A stretch of DNA of 64,000 nucleotides. Source: Spongilla lacustris (Eukaryota; Porifera; Demospongiae; Spongillida; Spongillidae). The notes beneath the pieces are model-generated. The model was not told where the DNA came from. It was given only the letters and a program-made list of their open reading frames with translations, and made no database searches. The position numbers and the translations under genes were made by a program. Location of the stretch: positions 2,351,122 through 2,415,121 of the forward strand of contig OX442431.1 of the NCBI GenBank assembly GCA_949361645.1. Reading direction: 5' to 3'. Positions 12,291-24,019 of this stretch are shown here, one piece after another; position 1 is the stretch's first letter; each line of letters opens with the position of its first letter.

Positions 12291-13116
12291 GAACCTGTCC
12301 GGCAGGTCCGGCGGCATCCGGACCAATATTTTTACCCAACCACGCCCATGTTCTAGTTAATTAACCAGTATAAGTAGTTAATTAAAAAGCAGCAGCACAA
12401 TCATAATATATACTAAGCCTCCCCCCTCCGCCCCCACCAAAAAATGTTTTTAAAAACGAGCGTATCGTTGTAACCATTAACGCTAGCACGTACCTGTTTC
12501 AACATTTCAAGAAATGGTGCTCTAACAATTAAGATTTTGATGAACGGCGCGCAGCAGCGCTCGAGACAGTACATACTCCTTTATAATTCTAATGACTGCA
12601 AATGCGATTGCAAACGTTCCCGAAAGGTTTCATCCTCCCATGCAATTTACCATTCCAAAGCGTGTATTTTGTAGCCGCAAAAAAAAAGAAGACAGGTCCT
12701 TTAGGGCAGATTGGTGTCTTAGATACATGATCTTAGATACATCAGTAGATGGTGTCATTACAATCAGTGATGCCGCGGCCAGCACGGACCGTCCGTGACC
12801 GTATTCATTTGACGGATTTTGACGGCCGACCGACCGGGAAGCTTACCGATCACGTGATTAAACCGTGAAAAATAATTGGCCGTCAATTTTTTTTGCTGGC
12901 CGTCCGTGGCCGTCAGAACTTTTGACGGTCCATTAAACCTGTTACACGTCACCAGCGTCACGTGCAGTGGATATTTTTTCCCTGCGTGGCAAATGTCGTC
13001 TTTCCAAGAACCTTTGAGGATAAGCAACCTGATAGCGCGGTGAAGTCTGCAGCACACCCGACTGTCACCAACACGTGGCTATGGAACCATTTTATGTTGT
13101 CCCCCTCGCCATGACA
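12291..13116. other. Copy I-specific insertion DNA with GACGG/CCGTC-rich stretch
   Basis: Homology to copy II stops at about 12280, right at CAGGGCTGGCGG, which resembles a hAT-type tip. 12780-12930 is full of CCGTC/GACGG motifs in both orientations and could fold. No gene recognised. Confidence 0.35.
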
Positions 13117-13192
13117 TAGTCTCGTCCCCAGCCTGATATGCATTCGTAATATGCCATCCGCTGCTGCCGAATGTGGGTCAGGGACGAGACTT
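13117..13192. mobile_element. Small MITE-like inverted repeat (TAGTCTCGTCCC ends)
   Basis: Left end TAGTCTCGTCCCC and right end GGGACGAGACT are inverted copies about 76 bases apart. The internal CCATCCGCTGCTGC recurs near 48010 next to a similar GGGGCCGAGACT end, and TAGTCTCGTCC also follows the fold-back element at 44860. This suggests a dispersed MITE family. Confidence 0.5.
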
Positions 13193-13303
13193 GCTATGAT
13201 TATGCTTTGTTTGCGAAAAAGGTGTTATCGCATGGATTCCACGTGCGAGCGAGTTTTGATGAAGATAGAGGATGGATCCAGCCAGGATTGAATCTTTTCT
13301 CCC

Positions 13304-13455
13304 CTATTTTGGGTCCGGGGGAACCCATATGCCTAGGCAACTGGGTCTCCCCCCCCCCCCCCCCCCCCCCCCCCCCGGACCCAAATGCCTAGGCATATGG
13401 GTCCGGGTAATCATTTGTACATCCAGGCATCTTGGTCCGGGTAGGGGAGCGGAGG

Positions 13456-13490
<35 letters not shown>

Positions 13491-13850
13491 GACCGAGTTT
13501 CCTGATGCGTTTTATTTACTGGCACCGCCGGTTTTGATACGATAGACACATTTGTTGTTACTTTCTCAACGGTAAGTTAGCGTCCGTCAGCCGTTACACT
13601 TTGTAACAGCCACTCGGTTTGCCATCTGTCTTTCTCTGCCGAAAAGTAAGGTCACTGGTCTGCTGATCTTTTTGGCAGACTTATACATGTACATGTATTA
13701 GTCTGGTGCTAATTCGTAGCAGAGTAGGCATCTAGGTCCGGGGGGACCCACATGCCTAGGCAACTGGGTCCGGGGGGGACCCAGTTGCCTAGGTATATGG
13801 GTCCCCCCGGACCCAAAATGGGGGGGGGGGGGAACCCGTATGCCTGTGAC
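13304..13850. repeat. Palindromic GGGTCC / CCTAGG minisatellite with C- and G-runs
   Basis: Repeats of GGGTCCGGGGGGACCC and ATGCCTAGGCA alternate around a 28-base C-run (13349-13376) and a 31-base G-run (13459-13489), and continue at 13736-13850. The open frames here are low-complexity by-products on both strands. Confidence 0.7.
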
Positions 13851-15527
13851 ATCAATTGCCATTTGCCAACGACTTTGTACATGTTACTCGTAATGAACAT
13901 AGTTAGACATTGTTTTGTATATGTACAGTGGGCTTTAAACTCTGAAGTAATAATGCTGAATCAGATAATCTACATGATGCGTTTTTTGACTTAAAAAAAG
14001 TGCGAAAGTTGCATTGCAAAGCGGATTGGCGAGCGAGCGGTTAAAAAGAACCGCATCCGTTGTTTTAGATATTATGGACCAAGGGTGTGGTATAACAATG
14101 GTAAAATAAGTGCATTGGCACATGAAACAATAACTGATGGGTGCAAAATAATTTCATTTCAATTTAGGAGAAATGACGTAGGACCATTACCTGGAGAATT
14201 AAGGTTAAGTGGTCTTATTTAATACCGGGTGGTCTTATTTGTGACTCATATTGTGAGCCGCTACTGTAATGTTAACCGTTACTGAAGCGCTCTTCAGAAA
14301 CTATTAAAAGAGCTAGGCACAATGACATCCTAGCTTCGAGCGTAAACGGGAATCTCTGCCTGTATAGTGGCTAGCCCCACCACTGGCCACTATAGCGGCA
14401 GGTGCATGCGCAAAAGACTACAAAGACTTGTCAGCATGCATGCATGCACGCAAGAAAGTGTAGCCCAACGGCCGCGAAATATTTCTTTGCCATTGCATGC
14501 ATGCAGCTAGTATTATTTTTTTAAAATAAAAATAATATAATAATGATAATGGCAATTGTGCATGCAATCGGCATATCAAGTTGAACATTGTAATCAGAAA
14601 AAAACATGCATGTGTTGGCATCTGCATGTAAAAACATGCATCTTTCCCCTAAATCCACAACATTTGGTAAATTAGACGCGCAGTACATATACGAGACATA
14701 CCGCCGGTAATCGTTTTGTAAATCGCGCTGACAGCATGTAATGAATCACGAATCATGTACTTAATATATGCTTCTTGACAAAAGCCACTTCAAAAACAGT
14801 TATAAGCACTAGCGAGGTAAGTAAGCGGTGAACAGCGTACGTGCATGCATGCCTATTATTATTGTACAGTGTTAAAAGATTATATGTACAGCCTTTTGAT
14901 ACAGTAATTGGCGCGCAATCGTCCAATGGAAATTAGTATTATTATTTCTAACGCACGTCGCGCGCGTATCCTCACCTCTCAAGGCCCGCCTTTGAATTCT
15001 GGCTACGGAGCTGGTTTCCAATATTTAATTTCTGTAACTGATACCGGTATGAAATGGACCAAACAATATAGAATCCTGTATTTCAAGTCGGTGGGTAATA
15101 TAAGTCTTCAATTTTGGGGGGTGCACGTATAAGTGCATAATAATGTGTATAACCATGTACGGGGCTGTTTAAAGTGCTATCAGTGGATAGTGTCCAGAAT
15201 GACGACTTGCATGTACTGAAAGATAGGGAATTTCATGATGACAACAAGGGAACCGCATTTTAAAATTAATCCTGAGGTGTGAGGATTGAAACTGAACGGA
15301 GGGCATTAAGACAGTATACACATTATGTCCCGATCGAAGTTTTGCGCTGTTATTAAAATTTATGATTCCCGCTGTAAAATATGTTGTCCAATGCGCAAGC
15401 TATTATACATATATGTTTTTGTTATTAGTTTTCAGTATTGCAGCTCATATGCTGGTGGTGCCCTAATAGATTTGTGTAAAAAAAATAACATACCTTTTCC
15501 ACTGGTATATACAGAAAGAATTTAAAC
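13851..15527. other. Spacer upstream of the second receptor gene
   Basis: 14275-14390 matches 34880-34973 (end of the duplicon). 14430-14640 is rich in GCATGCATGC. The 5' UTR and promoter of the gene at 15528 should lie in the last few hundred bases, but I see no clear TATA box or splice pattern. The short frame at 15325-15525 has no recognisable feature. Confidence 0.4.
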
Positions 15528-18500
15528 ATGCAGCCGCAAATCAAATGCTACCTTATCAGTGTTAACAGAGTTTGGTATCTTCGTGTACTGTTTTCATTGG
15601 CCATAAGCCACTGTTGTGCCGGCTCATCACGGTATGAACATGTCCTCTACATCACTCCAAATGTTTCCACAACAACATGTCCCAAATATCCATGTTATGA
15701 ACTGAAAACATATGTACAAAATGAGTCTCGCTATTTGCAGTCTAACACACAAATTGTCTTCCTGCCTGGGATACACCTCTTTGATTTAGGCCAAGTGTTT
15801 GTAGTTAAGGACAAGTATGCTATATCACTGATTGGGTCAGATAACCTCACACGACATTCATTGGCTGAGAAGGTACATCAGTATGGTTTTGATCACTATG
15901 ACGAGGATGACAATATAACATACTTGGAGTCATCAACCAAAATAATGTGTACTAACTCTTCAGCATTGGAGTTTTCTAATATAACTGAGCTGTCTATAAT
16001 AAACATCACAATTATGAACTGTGGGCAGTTCTCTCCTACAACACTACTGAAATCTGGTGTGCTTTTACTTAACATATCTGGACTATCTATGGATGGTGTA
16101 TCTATTCAGAACAGCACAGGCTATGGATTACTGGGTATAAATGTGTTGGGACAAACACAAATTGTGAGATCATCATTTATAGCTAATAATCAACATGTTA
16201 AAAATATCCTCGACAAAGTAAATGCTTTTGACCTTCAGTGCAATGAAAAGACATACAAAATGAATGCTATTTACATCAACAATAACAGTTCTATTCCCTA
16301 CCAGTGCTACACACTAGGTGGGGGGAATGCCCTTTTGGTATATAATAAATATTCACCAACATCACAAAGAAACCAATTGACTTTGTCATATCTTCTGTTT
16401 GCCTTGGGTATTGATGGACAGTTTACTCCTACTGTTATAACAACATGTGGTACATACAGAAGTAGTCCATGCTGCGAATATCAAGGAACTGGTCTATCCA
16501 TTTTAATGAACCAGATTACAGTTGTCAATACTGATGTCAGCTACACAATATTTTATAGAAACCAAGCATCATATGGAGCTAACTTTAATTTTGTCTACAA
16601 AGCAAATTTAAATTCCATCCTGAAGATGACACATGTACAAACCAAAAGAGGTATTGCTTTGATGCGTGGTGCTGGAATAATGGCATACTATAATGCAGGA
16701 TTCAATTCCTTCATCTTGTCTAATTCAACCTTTGAGTGCAATTATGTGCCACAAGATAACAGCCACAAAGGATCGTCACTAGACATCACATACCAAGATT
16801 CAATGTCTAAATTAGACACACTAGAAAGCTCATTTACCTTTTTAGCTGATAGTTGCTTGTTTGTCAGTGATAAAGGTTTTAGCTCCTTAAGCATTAAGTT
16901 TTCTCAATACACAGAAGTGCTTCATCTTCTTAATGTCACAGTACTTATTAACAACTCCAGATTTTATGATATGCAGCAGTGTTATTATTCTATTTATGTG
17001 GAATCATACTTTACTTTCAATCCTTTGGTATCTTTGTGCTCATCAGACGTAGAAGGTGATGTTCTTCTCTGGACAGCAGATGCTAACATCTTTGATTGCA
17101 ATTTTGTTGGATCTAAACTGAGTTCACTGCGTAACGAAGTTAATTTTAATGGAAAAGTCACATTCAGTGATAGTCTAAGCAGTGGGAATGGTGGAGCACT
17201 TTATTTATTATCTGCCACAGCTGTAATAGCTGCAGGGAGCCATGTAGTCTTTTCCAACAATACAGCATCATATGGAGGTGCAGCATTTTTAGATCCCTTT
17301 TCCAGTTTTATGTTTGTCTCCCCATGTAATGTATCATTTTTGAACAACAAAGCACTATTTACTGGAGGAGCACTATATGTGCAAACTGTACAGTATGCAA
17401 AATCACTATTACCAACTTGTTTCTTTAATGTTGATGACACAGCTACACTACCATTTAATAATAGCTTTGGTGTTCATATTTACTTTGATGGTAATGATGC
17501 AGCAGTGGAAGGAAGTATACTGTATGGAGGAGATATAGACAATTGCACAACCAGTATCTCAACATTGCCATATCCTCACAATTTGAATACAACAAGTGGA
17601 TTATTATTTGATACCATCACCAAATATGGTAATTATAACAGTACCACCTCTCCCATTTCATCTGATCCCACTTCTGTCTGTACCTGTCATAGTACCTGTT
17701 CATCATCAACCTTTGCTAACATAACAGTGTATCCAGGACAATCAGTGAACTTATCATTTGTCACAATTGGTCAAAGAAACAGCACAGCTCCATCAATTGT
17801 TGTACTGCACACCATATCCCCAAAAGTAGAGATTATTGCTGTATTGTACGCAGAGAGGTACTGTTCCAAATACAGCATTCCATTCAACCCACTTGCAAAT
17901 CAAACATTATTAGCTACAACTGAACGCTCATTTACTGAACTAGTCACAACCTTTTATAGTATTTCCATGTCCATAACAGTGCTGCCATGCCCTACTGGTT
18001 TTATGTTGAGCGGCTCATCAAGATGTGAGTGTGAGCCATTTCTGCACAGTCTTGGCCTAACCTGTGACATAGAACGTCTGACAGTTTCCGCAAGTAGCGG
18101 TGATGTCTGGATGGGTTACACATCATGGGGTGTGCTTGCATTTAAAAGTCAATGTCCCTTTGATTATTGCACAGGGAGTGCTACAATAAAAGTCAGTGAT
18201 CTTGATAGCCAGTGTAATTACAATCGGAGCAAAGTACTTTGTGGTCAGTGCAAGACTGGTCTTAGCATGATGCTGGGATCATCTGGATGTTGTAAGTGTT
18301 CAAACTATTACCTTTTGCTTTTAATACCATTTGCCATAATGGGAGTAGCTCTTGTAGCATTGCTATTCATCCTCAATATAACCGTCGCCACAGGACCTCT
18401 AAATGGACTGGTATTCTATGCTAATATTATCAGGATCAATGAAGCAATATTTTTCCCATCTTATAAAATCTACAGCAACATAGGAACCCAAATACTGTCA

Positions 18501-19484
18501 GCTTTTATTGCATGGTTAAACTTGGATCTTGGGATTGAAACATGTTTTTATCATCTTATGGACAGCTATGCTAAAACATGGCTGCAGTTCACTTTTCCCG
18601 CATATATATTTTCTTTAGTTGGATTGATAATAGTGGCAGGAAGACTGTCTTCCACCATATCACGTTTATGCAAGTTCAATGCAGTGTCAGTCCTAGCAAC
18701 ACTTGTTTTTCTGTCCTATTCAAAGATACTCAGAACTGTGATTACAATATTCGCTTTTGTTGCACTTCGTATAGACCCCAATGGACAGAATACAAATCAT
18801 TTTGTTTGGTTGTACGATGGTAATGTGGACTATTTAGATTTTAGGCACGGAGTTCTGTTTATCTGTGGACTGGCAATTTCAATTGTATTCATTATTCCCT
18901 ACATGCTGATGCTGGTTTTTTTACCCTGTTTGCAAGCTAAATCCCACTGGAAATGTTTTGTGTGGATTAATAAATTGAAACCATTCTTTGACTGTTCAAC
19001 TGCTCTTTACAAGGATCAATATCGTTTCTGGCCTGGGGTACTTGTCGCAGTTCGCCTTCCTCTTTATTTGCTATTTGCTGTAGTTGATAATCCTACTGCT
19101 AAGCTGGTAGGGATTCTGGCAGCTACATATCTCTATTCCATAGCTCTCTGCATGCTCTCTGTGTATAAAAAGTGGGTCTTTCTGGTTATTGAAGTTTTCT
19201 TTCACATAAATTTGACCATTATTGCTCTTGGATGTCTTTTTAGTACCTATGATATTTCAGGTCAGTCTGTTGCAAAAGTAACATCAATTGGGATCGGATT
19301 TGTTTTTCTTATATTTTTGGGTATCATAATCTATCATATGTACTTGAGATTGGCAAAGAATGGGATGAAGATAGGTGTACTAAATGAATATACTCCACTT
19401 GTTCGGTCTCCTGAACCAATGAATACGCCTGTAGCTCCTGTATGGAATAATGATGATTTCCGTGAACCACTACTAAGTGACTAG
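15528..19484 (+). CDS. Beta-helix / multi-TM receptor-like protein, copy II (complete, 1318 aa)
   Basis: Single open frame. The ATG at 15528 is followed within 20 residues by a hydrophobic signal-peptide core (VWYLRVLFSLAI) and a likely cleavage near HCCAG. Residues 40-160 carry a CPKYPCYELKTY...FLPGIHLF...ISLIGSDNLT block that I know as the N-terminal module of many sponge surface proteins. Residues about 150-650 are a beta-helix-like repeat region, with Pmp-type GGAL/FxNN repeats at about 548-640 and many NxS/T sites. Residues 820-925 are Cys-rich. Residues about 927-1270 contain about eight membrane spans, followed by a cytoplasmic tail ending FREPLLSD. This is probably a cell-surface recognition or adhesion protein; function is unproven. 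The Pmp resemblance is a repeat-fold similarity and does not imply bacterial origin. Confidence 0.88.
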   Translation: MQPQIKCYLISVNRVWYLRVLFSLAISHCCAGSSRYEHVLYITPNVSTTTCPKYPCYELKTYVQNESRYLQSNTQIVFLPGIHLFDLGQVFVVKDKYAISLIGSDNLTRHSLAEKVHQYGFDHYDEDDNITYLESSTKIMCTNSSALEFSNITELSIINITIMNCGQFSPTTLLKSGVLLLNISGLSMDGVSIQNSTGYGLLGINVLGQTQIVRSSFIANNQHVKNILDKVNAFDLQCNEKTYKMNAIYINNNSSIPYQCYTLGGGNALLVYNKYSPTSQRNQLTLSYLLFALGIDGQFTPTVITTCGTYRSSPCCEYQGTGLSILMNQITVVNTDVSYTIFYRNQASYGANFNFVYKANLNSILKMTHVQTKRGIALMRGAGIMAYYNAGFNSFILSNSTFECNYVPQDNSHKGSSLDITYQDSMSKLDTLESSFTFLADSCLFVSDKGFSSLSIKFSQYTEVLHLLNVTVLINNSRFYDMQQCYYSIYVESYFTFNPLVSLCSSDVEGDVLLWTADANIFDCNFVGSKLSSLRNEVNFNGKVTFSDSLSSGNGGALYLLSATAVIAAGSHVVFSNNTASYGGAAFLDPFSSFMFVSPCNVSFLNNKALFTGGALYVQTVQYAKSLLPTCFFNVDDTATLPFNNSFGVHIYFDGNDAAVEGSILYGGDIDNCTTSISTLPYPHNLNTTSGLLFDTITKYGNYNSTTSPISSDPTSVCTCHSTCSSSTFANITVYPGQSVNLSFVTIGQRNSTAPSIVVLHTISPKVEIIAVLYAERYCSKYSIPFNPLANQTLLATTERSFTELVTTFYSISMSITVLPCPTGFMLSGSSRCECEPFLHSLGLTCDIERLTVSASSGDVWMGYTSWGVLAFKSQCPFDYCTGSATIKVSDLDSQCNYNRSKVLCGQCKTGLSMMLGSSGCCKCSNYYLLLLIPFAIMGVALVALLFILNITVATGPLNGLVFYANIIRINEAIFFPSYKIYSNIGTQILSAFIAWLNLDLGIETCFYHLMDSYAKTWLQFTFPAYIFSLVGLIIVAGRLSSTISRLCKFNAVSVLATLVFLSYSKILRTVITIFAFVALRIDPNGQNTNHFVWLYDGNVDYLDFRHGVLFICGLAISIVFIIPYMLMLVFLPCLQAKSHWKCFVWINKLKPFFDCSTALYKDQYRFWPGVLVAVRLPLYLLFAVVDNPTAKLVGILAATYLYSIALCMLSVYKKWVFLVIEVFFHINLTIIALGCLFSTYDISGQSVAKVTSIGIGFVFLIFLGIIIYHMYLRLAKNGMKIGVLNEYTPLVRSPEPMNTPVAPVWNNDDFREPLLSD

Positions 19485-19655
19485 CTGAATTTTGAAGGCT
19501 TAAGTTGTTGCATGAGCTTTCTTGCTGTACTGGAGTGTTGCATACATATTCTCTAAGCAAGGTGTTGTACTGTGTTGCTTTGTGTAGTGTGATTATGCTT
19601 TAAAATTTTTTTTTGTATTATGCTGAGACAAATGATAATAATTGTGTGACATGTA

Positions 19656-19661
19656 AATAAA
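19656..19661 (+). promoter_or_regulatory. Poly(A) signal AATAAA, copy II
   Basis: AATAAA about 170 bases after the stop of the copy II receptor gene, in sequence conserved with copy I. Confidence 0.5.
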
Positions 19662-20012
19662 AACATTAACAATCAAGGGACTACATATATCAGTTGTGAG
19701 ATTGAGTGGTAGACTTTTGAATGAATAAGGTCTCAATCTGGTGCAACTCTTTCAACAGTCCTGTTATACATTGAGCAAATATTACACCGTTCATAAAAAT
19801 CTATCATGAGAAATAGTACAAAGAAGCATAAAGTACTTAGCAGCTGCCAAATTAAGCATTACCTAATGCAGCCATGAAAATCTTAATTATTGCAAGAGCT
19901 ATAACCAACCATATTTGGAGTTCGTTGTGTAAATGCCGGACCAAATAAATCCTTTCATATACACACCAAATTTGGACACTCCTTCAAAAACATGTGTGGT
20001 TTGAACTGTGCA

Positions 20013-21051
20013 GGATATATTCATGAGAAGCAAAAGAGTGTAGGTAGGAAGTTGCATGATTTAAAAGCATTTCTATGCTCCTAGCAATATCAACATTCAT
20101 AAATGGACACACTCTTAAATCTGGTACTGACCATAACTTCCTTTTCATTCATAGTTATCTGGTTTTTCTGTGGACAAAGGAAGTATCACTACTAACCCAG
20201 ACCAATTGACTACATGTCTATGCAAGCACTTCCTGCTAATACATGTACATACTCTTCTAACCTTTAGCCCATCTCATCCCAAAATTAAACACCTTGCTTG
20301 TCTTGCTAGGCTACACAAAGACTTTGTACCCAGCTAACTGTATACTGCATAACACACATGAACTAGCTCTTCCCCAGGCTACAGTGTACTACTCTTTCCA
20401 GGTCTCACAATACTCATCACGAAGCTACTAAGTGCTCCTCCCCAGGCTGCACATTGTTCCTAACCAAGCATCATGCCTCAGAGGAATTTATGGATCCAAG
20501 ATCAATTAAAGTTCATAGTATCCTGAGGTACAATGGGAACACATGATGCAGGTGACTTGACAGCTATAATACAAGTGTCTGATGACACAATATGTAACAC
20601 TATGGCCAACTGATTTGTGTTGACTGGCTCCAATCCTGTTAGCACCCTCCAACTCAACACAATGCAGCTGTCTTATACTAACCCTAATCATAACTAAGGC
20701 TGAATTCTTCACCGGAGTAAAAGAGATTGGATAAACAAAGCAACAATAAACATGCAGGAAAGAATGTGTTTCATTTTCTCCCCTTCCTATTAATAAGTTT
20801 GATCCATACTACTTTGTTATGTATTGTGTTTTGTTTGGTTTGAGACTGACAGAAAGACATTATGTACATGTGCACTTGACAGCTGCACTATATAATACCA
20901 TTGATAGTAAGCACCAGCTAGTGTGATGACTGGAGACTAATCAGGGCAGATGTAGTGTACGGTGAAATGATATGGATAAATGATGAGGTGATGCAAGGGT
21001 TGGAAAAGTACTCCATGTCAAATTTTAATAACTTATTGGGAGCATATTAAG
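20013..21051. other. Copy II-specific 1.04-kb segment
   Basis: Replaces the 627-base Ty3 fragment found at 4010-4636 of copy I; flanks match on both sides. No recognisable coding or repeat structure, so I cannot say whether it is ancestral or inserted. Confidence 0.6.
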
Positions 21052-22861
21052 AATCAAACATTTTGTTTAACATAAGGTGGGAGAGATACGAGCCTTCAAA
21101 GTTGGGGTTGTGGGGGTGAGTGGGTGAGGGGGCTTTTTCTGGAGGATATATTTGAATGGAAAGTTTAAGGTAAAAACACATATGTAGGCCAATTTGTTAA
21201 TGGGCTGCAGTACAACACTTGAAAGTAATCCCATCACTTACATGTAAATTTGTGTAATGTATCATATTGTCTATTTGCATCCTAAAATGTGTAGAGTGCT
21301 CCTTTAATTTTGTTGCTTTATATCTCATACAGCAGTGAGCATATTACACAATTTATTAAAACCTATATGCCTTATGGGGTCATGAATATACTAAATGCAA
21401 TGACATTGCTTAACTGCATATGTATAGCTCTGCTGAACATTGCAAAAGTACAGACATGAAGGGAATAGTCCGAATAAATCAAATTTCATCCACACAGTTT
21501 CTTTGTTATGTACATGAAGCACATGTTAATGTTGGTAATCACATTTACAGTCAAATGCTCTAATTTGTATACTACTATACTGTACACATATTACATTGCT
21601 TTAGAGTAGTAGTACACGGTTTGAAAATGAGTACTGGAAGTGATAGAGGGCAATATAATTATACTGTACAGGAACGTTTTGTAGTAAAATGTGTACAGGT
21701 ATACGCAAATCAGTCCTCTGTATTTCGTTGCAGACATTATGCAAATCCAATGACTTATGTATGGGAAAAAGGAACAAGGCAAGTGAATAATAAATGTTCA
21801 TGTCGTCCTGTCACAGAGGGCAGACTGCTGCTTTAGGTTTTGTGGTGTAGCCCTTCAATATGCATAATCAAACATCTCCGTTTCGAAACAGGGCACAAAA
21901 ACATAGCTGATGCATCGTTTCTTTTCTTTCCATCTGCAGTACTACTTTGGGGAGTGCAGGCGCATCACCATCGTGCAACATTCTGCAGAGATGCCATTCC
22001 ACTGTTTGCGCCTCCAATATTCGCACCTTTAATATGTATACAGAGGAGCACAAATTACTTACCCTATCTTATCTTTTTAAATAATCACATTTGTCATAAA
22101 AAAAAAAACTTTTACTCTGACAGCACATGTAACTGGATATTATTAGTATGGGGAGAAGAGGAAAACATACAGGTAATTTTAAAGGTGTACGCAGAGCAAG
22201 AGGATGTGCAAACAGTGGAGGCACGAGCACTGCATGGTGGGGTCTCAAATAGTGGCACAAACGGTGAAGCATGAACAGTGAAGGAGACAATATATTTACT
22301 TACATTGCTGCACATGCATAGTAGGGAGCATATGATTTATATTTTAGGTGTGCTTTGAATTAAGTCAGTTGCAATTGAGAACTTAGTTTTGCGAGCAGAG
22401 CATGACAATTTGCTTCCACTGTTTAACATAAACAGGCTCCAATATTCCTTCGAAAGGTGTACAAGGTCTACTTCTACTATGGTGAAAGAAAACAACCATT
22501 CAATCAGTGTACATGTCAGGAGCTGTAGTTTGATATAAGCCTAATTTTTTTTGCTTTAGCATATTCTATGTGTTAGCCAAGCCTCTAGCTTGGCTAACAC
22601 ATAATGTGTACCAACTCCAGCTCATACATTTTTAGGACATGATGATGGGATAGAGAAAGATGGGATTTTCATGGGGAACTGGCATGGGATAGGTCTCCAG
22701 CGCCAGTTAGGTTCATGTGTAAACCAAGCGATTGCCCCTGCTGTTGCAAGATGGTGAGTGCTCTGTGAACTGACTGAATGATCTGCAAGAACACCATTAT
22801 CAATGCACCAGCACTGTGGAAGAAGGCTTCAGCACTCCTTATTATCAAACTCATTTGTAAT
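21052..22861. repeat. Duplicated non-coding block, copy II
   Basis: Counterpart of 4637-6509. No gene recognised; the open frames are not preserved between copies. Confidence 0.6.
22568..22602. repeat. Perfect 15-bp hairpin, copy II only
   Basis: ATGTGTTAGCCAAGC, a 5-base loop, and the exact inverted copy. It lies in an insertion of about 85 bases absent from copy I (near 6260). Confidence 0.7.
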
Positions 22862-23888
22862 AATGTTGTAGTAGTTGATCTCCAAGTTGAGGTCTTTTGA
22901 TGAGGAGGTCAAGCAGTGCTTTGCAATGTGCTCAGCCATCAATGTTACCAATGATGCCTGGAGCCAGGCACAGCTAGGACTAAAATATGGTGGTCTAGGT
23001 CTTCTCTCCCTCTCCCATCATTATGCTGCAGCTTTCATTGCCTCCCTGTCATTCTCTGGCTTTGGGAAGGCCGATAACATCCACCTACAACAGGCAGGGG
23101 CAGTGTTCAACACTCAGGTCTCCCACTTTAATGTCATCTCACTCTGGACTCTCCCATTCACCATAAAGTCTTGTCAGGAATGATCTAGCCCAACATTTCC
23201 ACATACATGTATTTGGTATCTTCCTATGCAGTTAACAGAGTTTGCCTCCTGTCAGTGGCTGCTCCTTGTGCTGCCTCCTGGCTATCGGTGGTCCCTTCCC
23301 CTGGTTTGGGCTTGGATCTGGAGCCAAATGAGTCATTAGGTGGTGGCTGAGGTTGGATACTTCAGGCCAGTCCATGTAGCCATTCTGCCCTGATATTGCA
23401 CTTGATCCTCTTGGTCACCATGTTGTTAATTGTCTACAGAATGAGGTATTTCGTGCCCACAGTGTGGAGAGAGGTCATGGTCCCACCAGAGACCTTACCC
23501 ACACCAGACCTGCTGACATCCTCATTGCTGGCTGGGACAGAGGCAAACCTGTGGTACTAGAGCTGACCATTACCTCACCGCTCTACTCTGCCATGTGAAT
23601 CATGTCACCAGGCTGGTTGCGGCAGAGGCCTGCAAGTTCCATTTCAATGAACCCAAAAGCGAAGGGTTAGGCTAGTGCTGCATCCCATTGGCAGTGGAGA
23701 CTTGTGGCAATTGGGGCAAGGATGCAGGCCCATGATACCATCTCCAGGCTGGCATCCGTCCTGGCTATACCTCCAAGGCAGTAGTTGTGGCTGAAATTTA
23801 TGGCTGGATGAACGTGGTCCTGGTTCAGTCCATTGCTAGAGCCATCCTGGCCAGGGTGCTCCCACCCACCTATAGCTACATGTAACTG
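22862..23888 (+). pseudogene. Decayed RLE-type non-LTR retrotransposon fragment, copy II
   Basis: Starts LRSFDEEVKQCFAMC and runs through YGGLGLLSLSHH and WLSVVPSPGLGL. After several frameshifts it reaches the endonuclease (GWDRGKPVVLELTITSPL) and the C-terminal block ending ARAILARVLPP before a stop near 23880. It is the same insertion as 6510-7157, so it predates the segmental duplication. No (TAA)n tract flanks it, unlike the younger arrays. Confidence 0.75.
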
Positions 23889-24019
23889 CTATTAGTAGTC
23901 TAGTTGTATGGTTATATAATAGTGCACTTGTGTAATGATAACATTATTCTTTTAATAATCACATGTAACATCAAATATAATTAGCATTATTTTTATCAGT
24001 TAAAAACACATATATAATA

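Noticed and set aside
13171..13549. Proline-rich and glycine-rich open frames on both strands
   Set aside because: Produced by C- and G-runs; no start context and no complexity.
15528..19484. Bacterial origin of the Pmp-like repeats (horizontal transfer)
   Set aside because: The GGAL/FxNN pattern is a general beta-helix feature. The N-terminal module and membrane domain are of sponge type, and base composition matches the surroundings.
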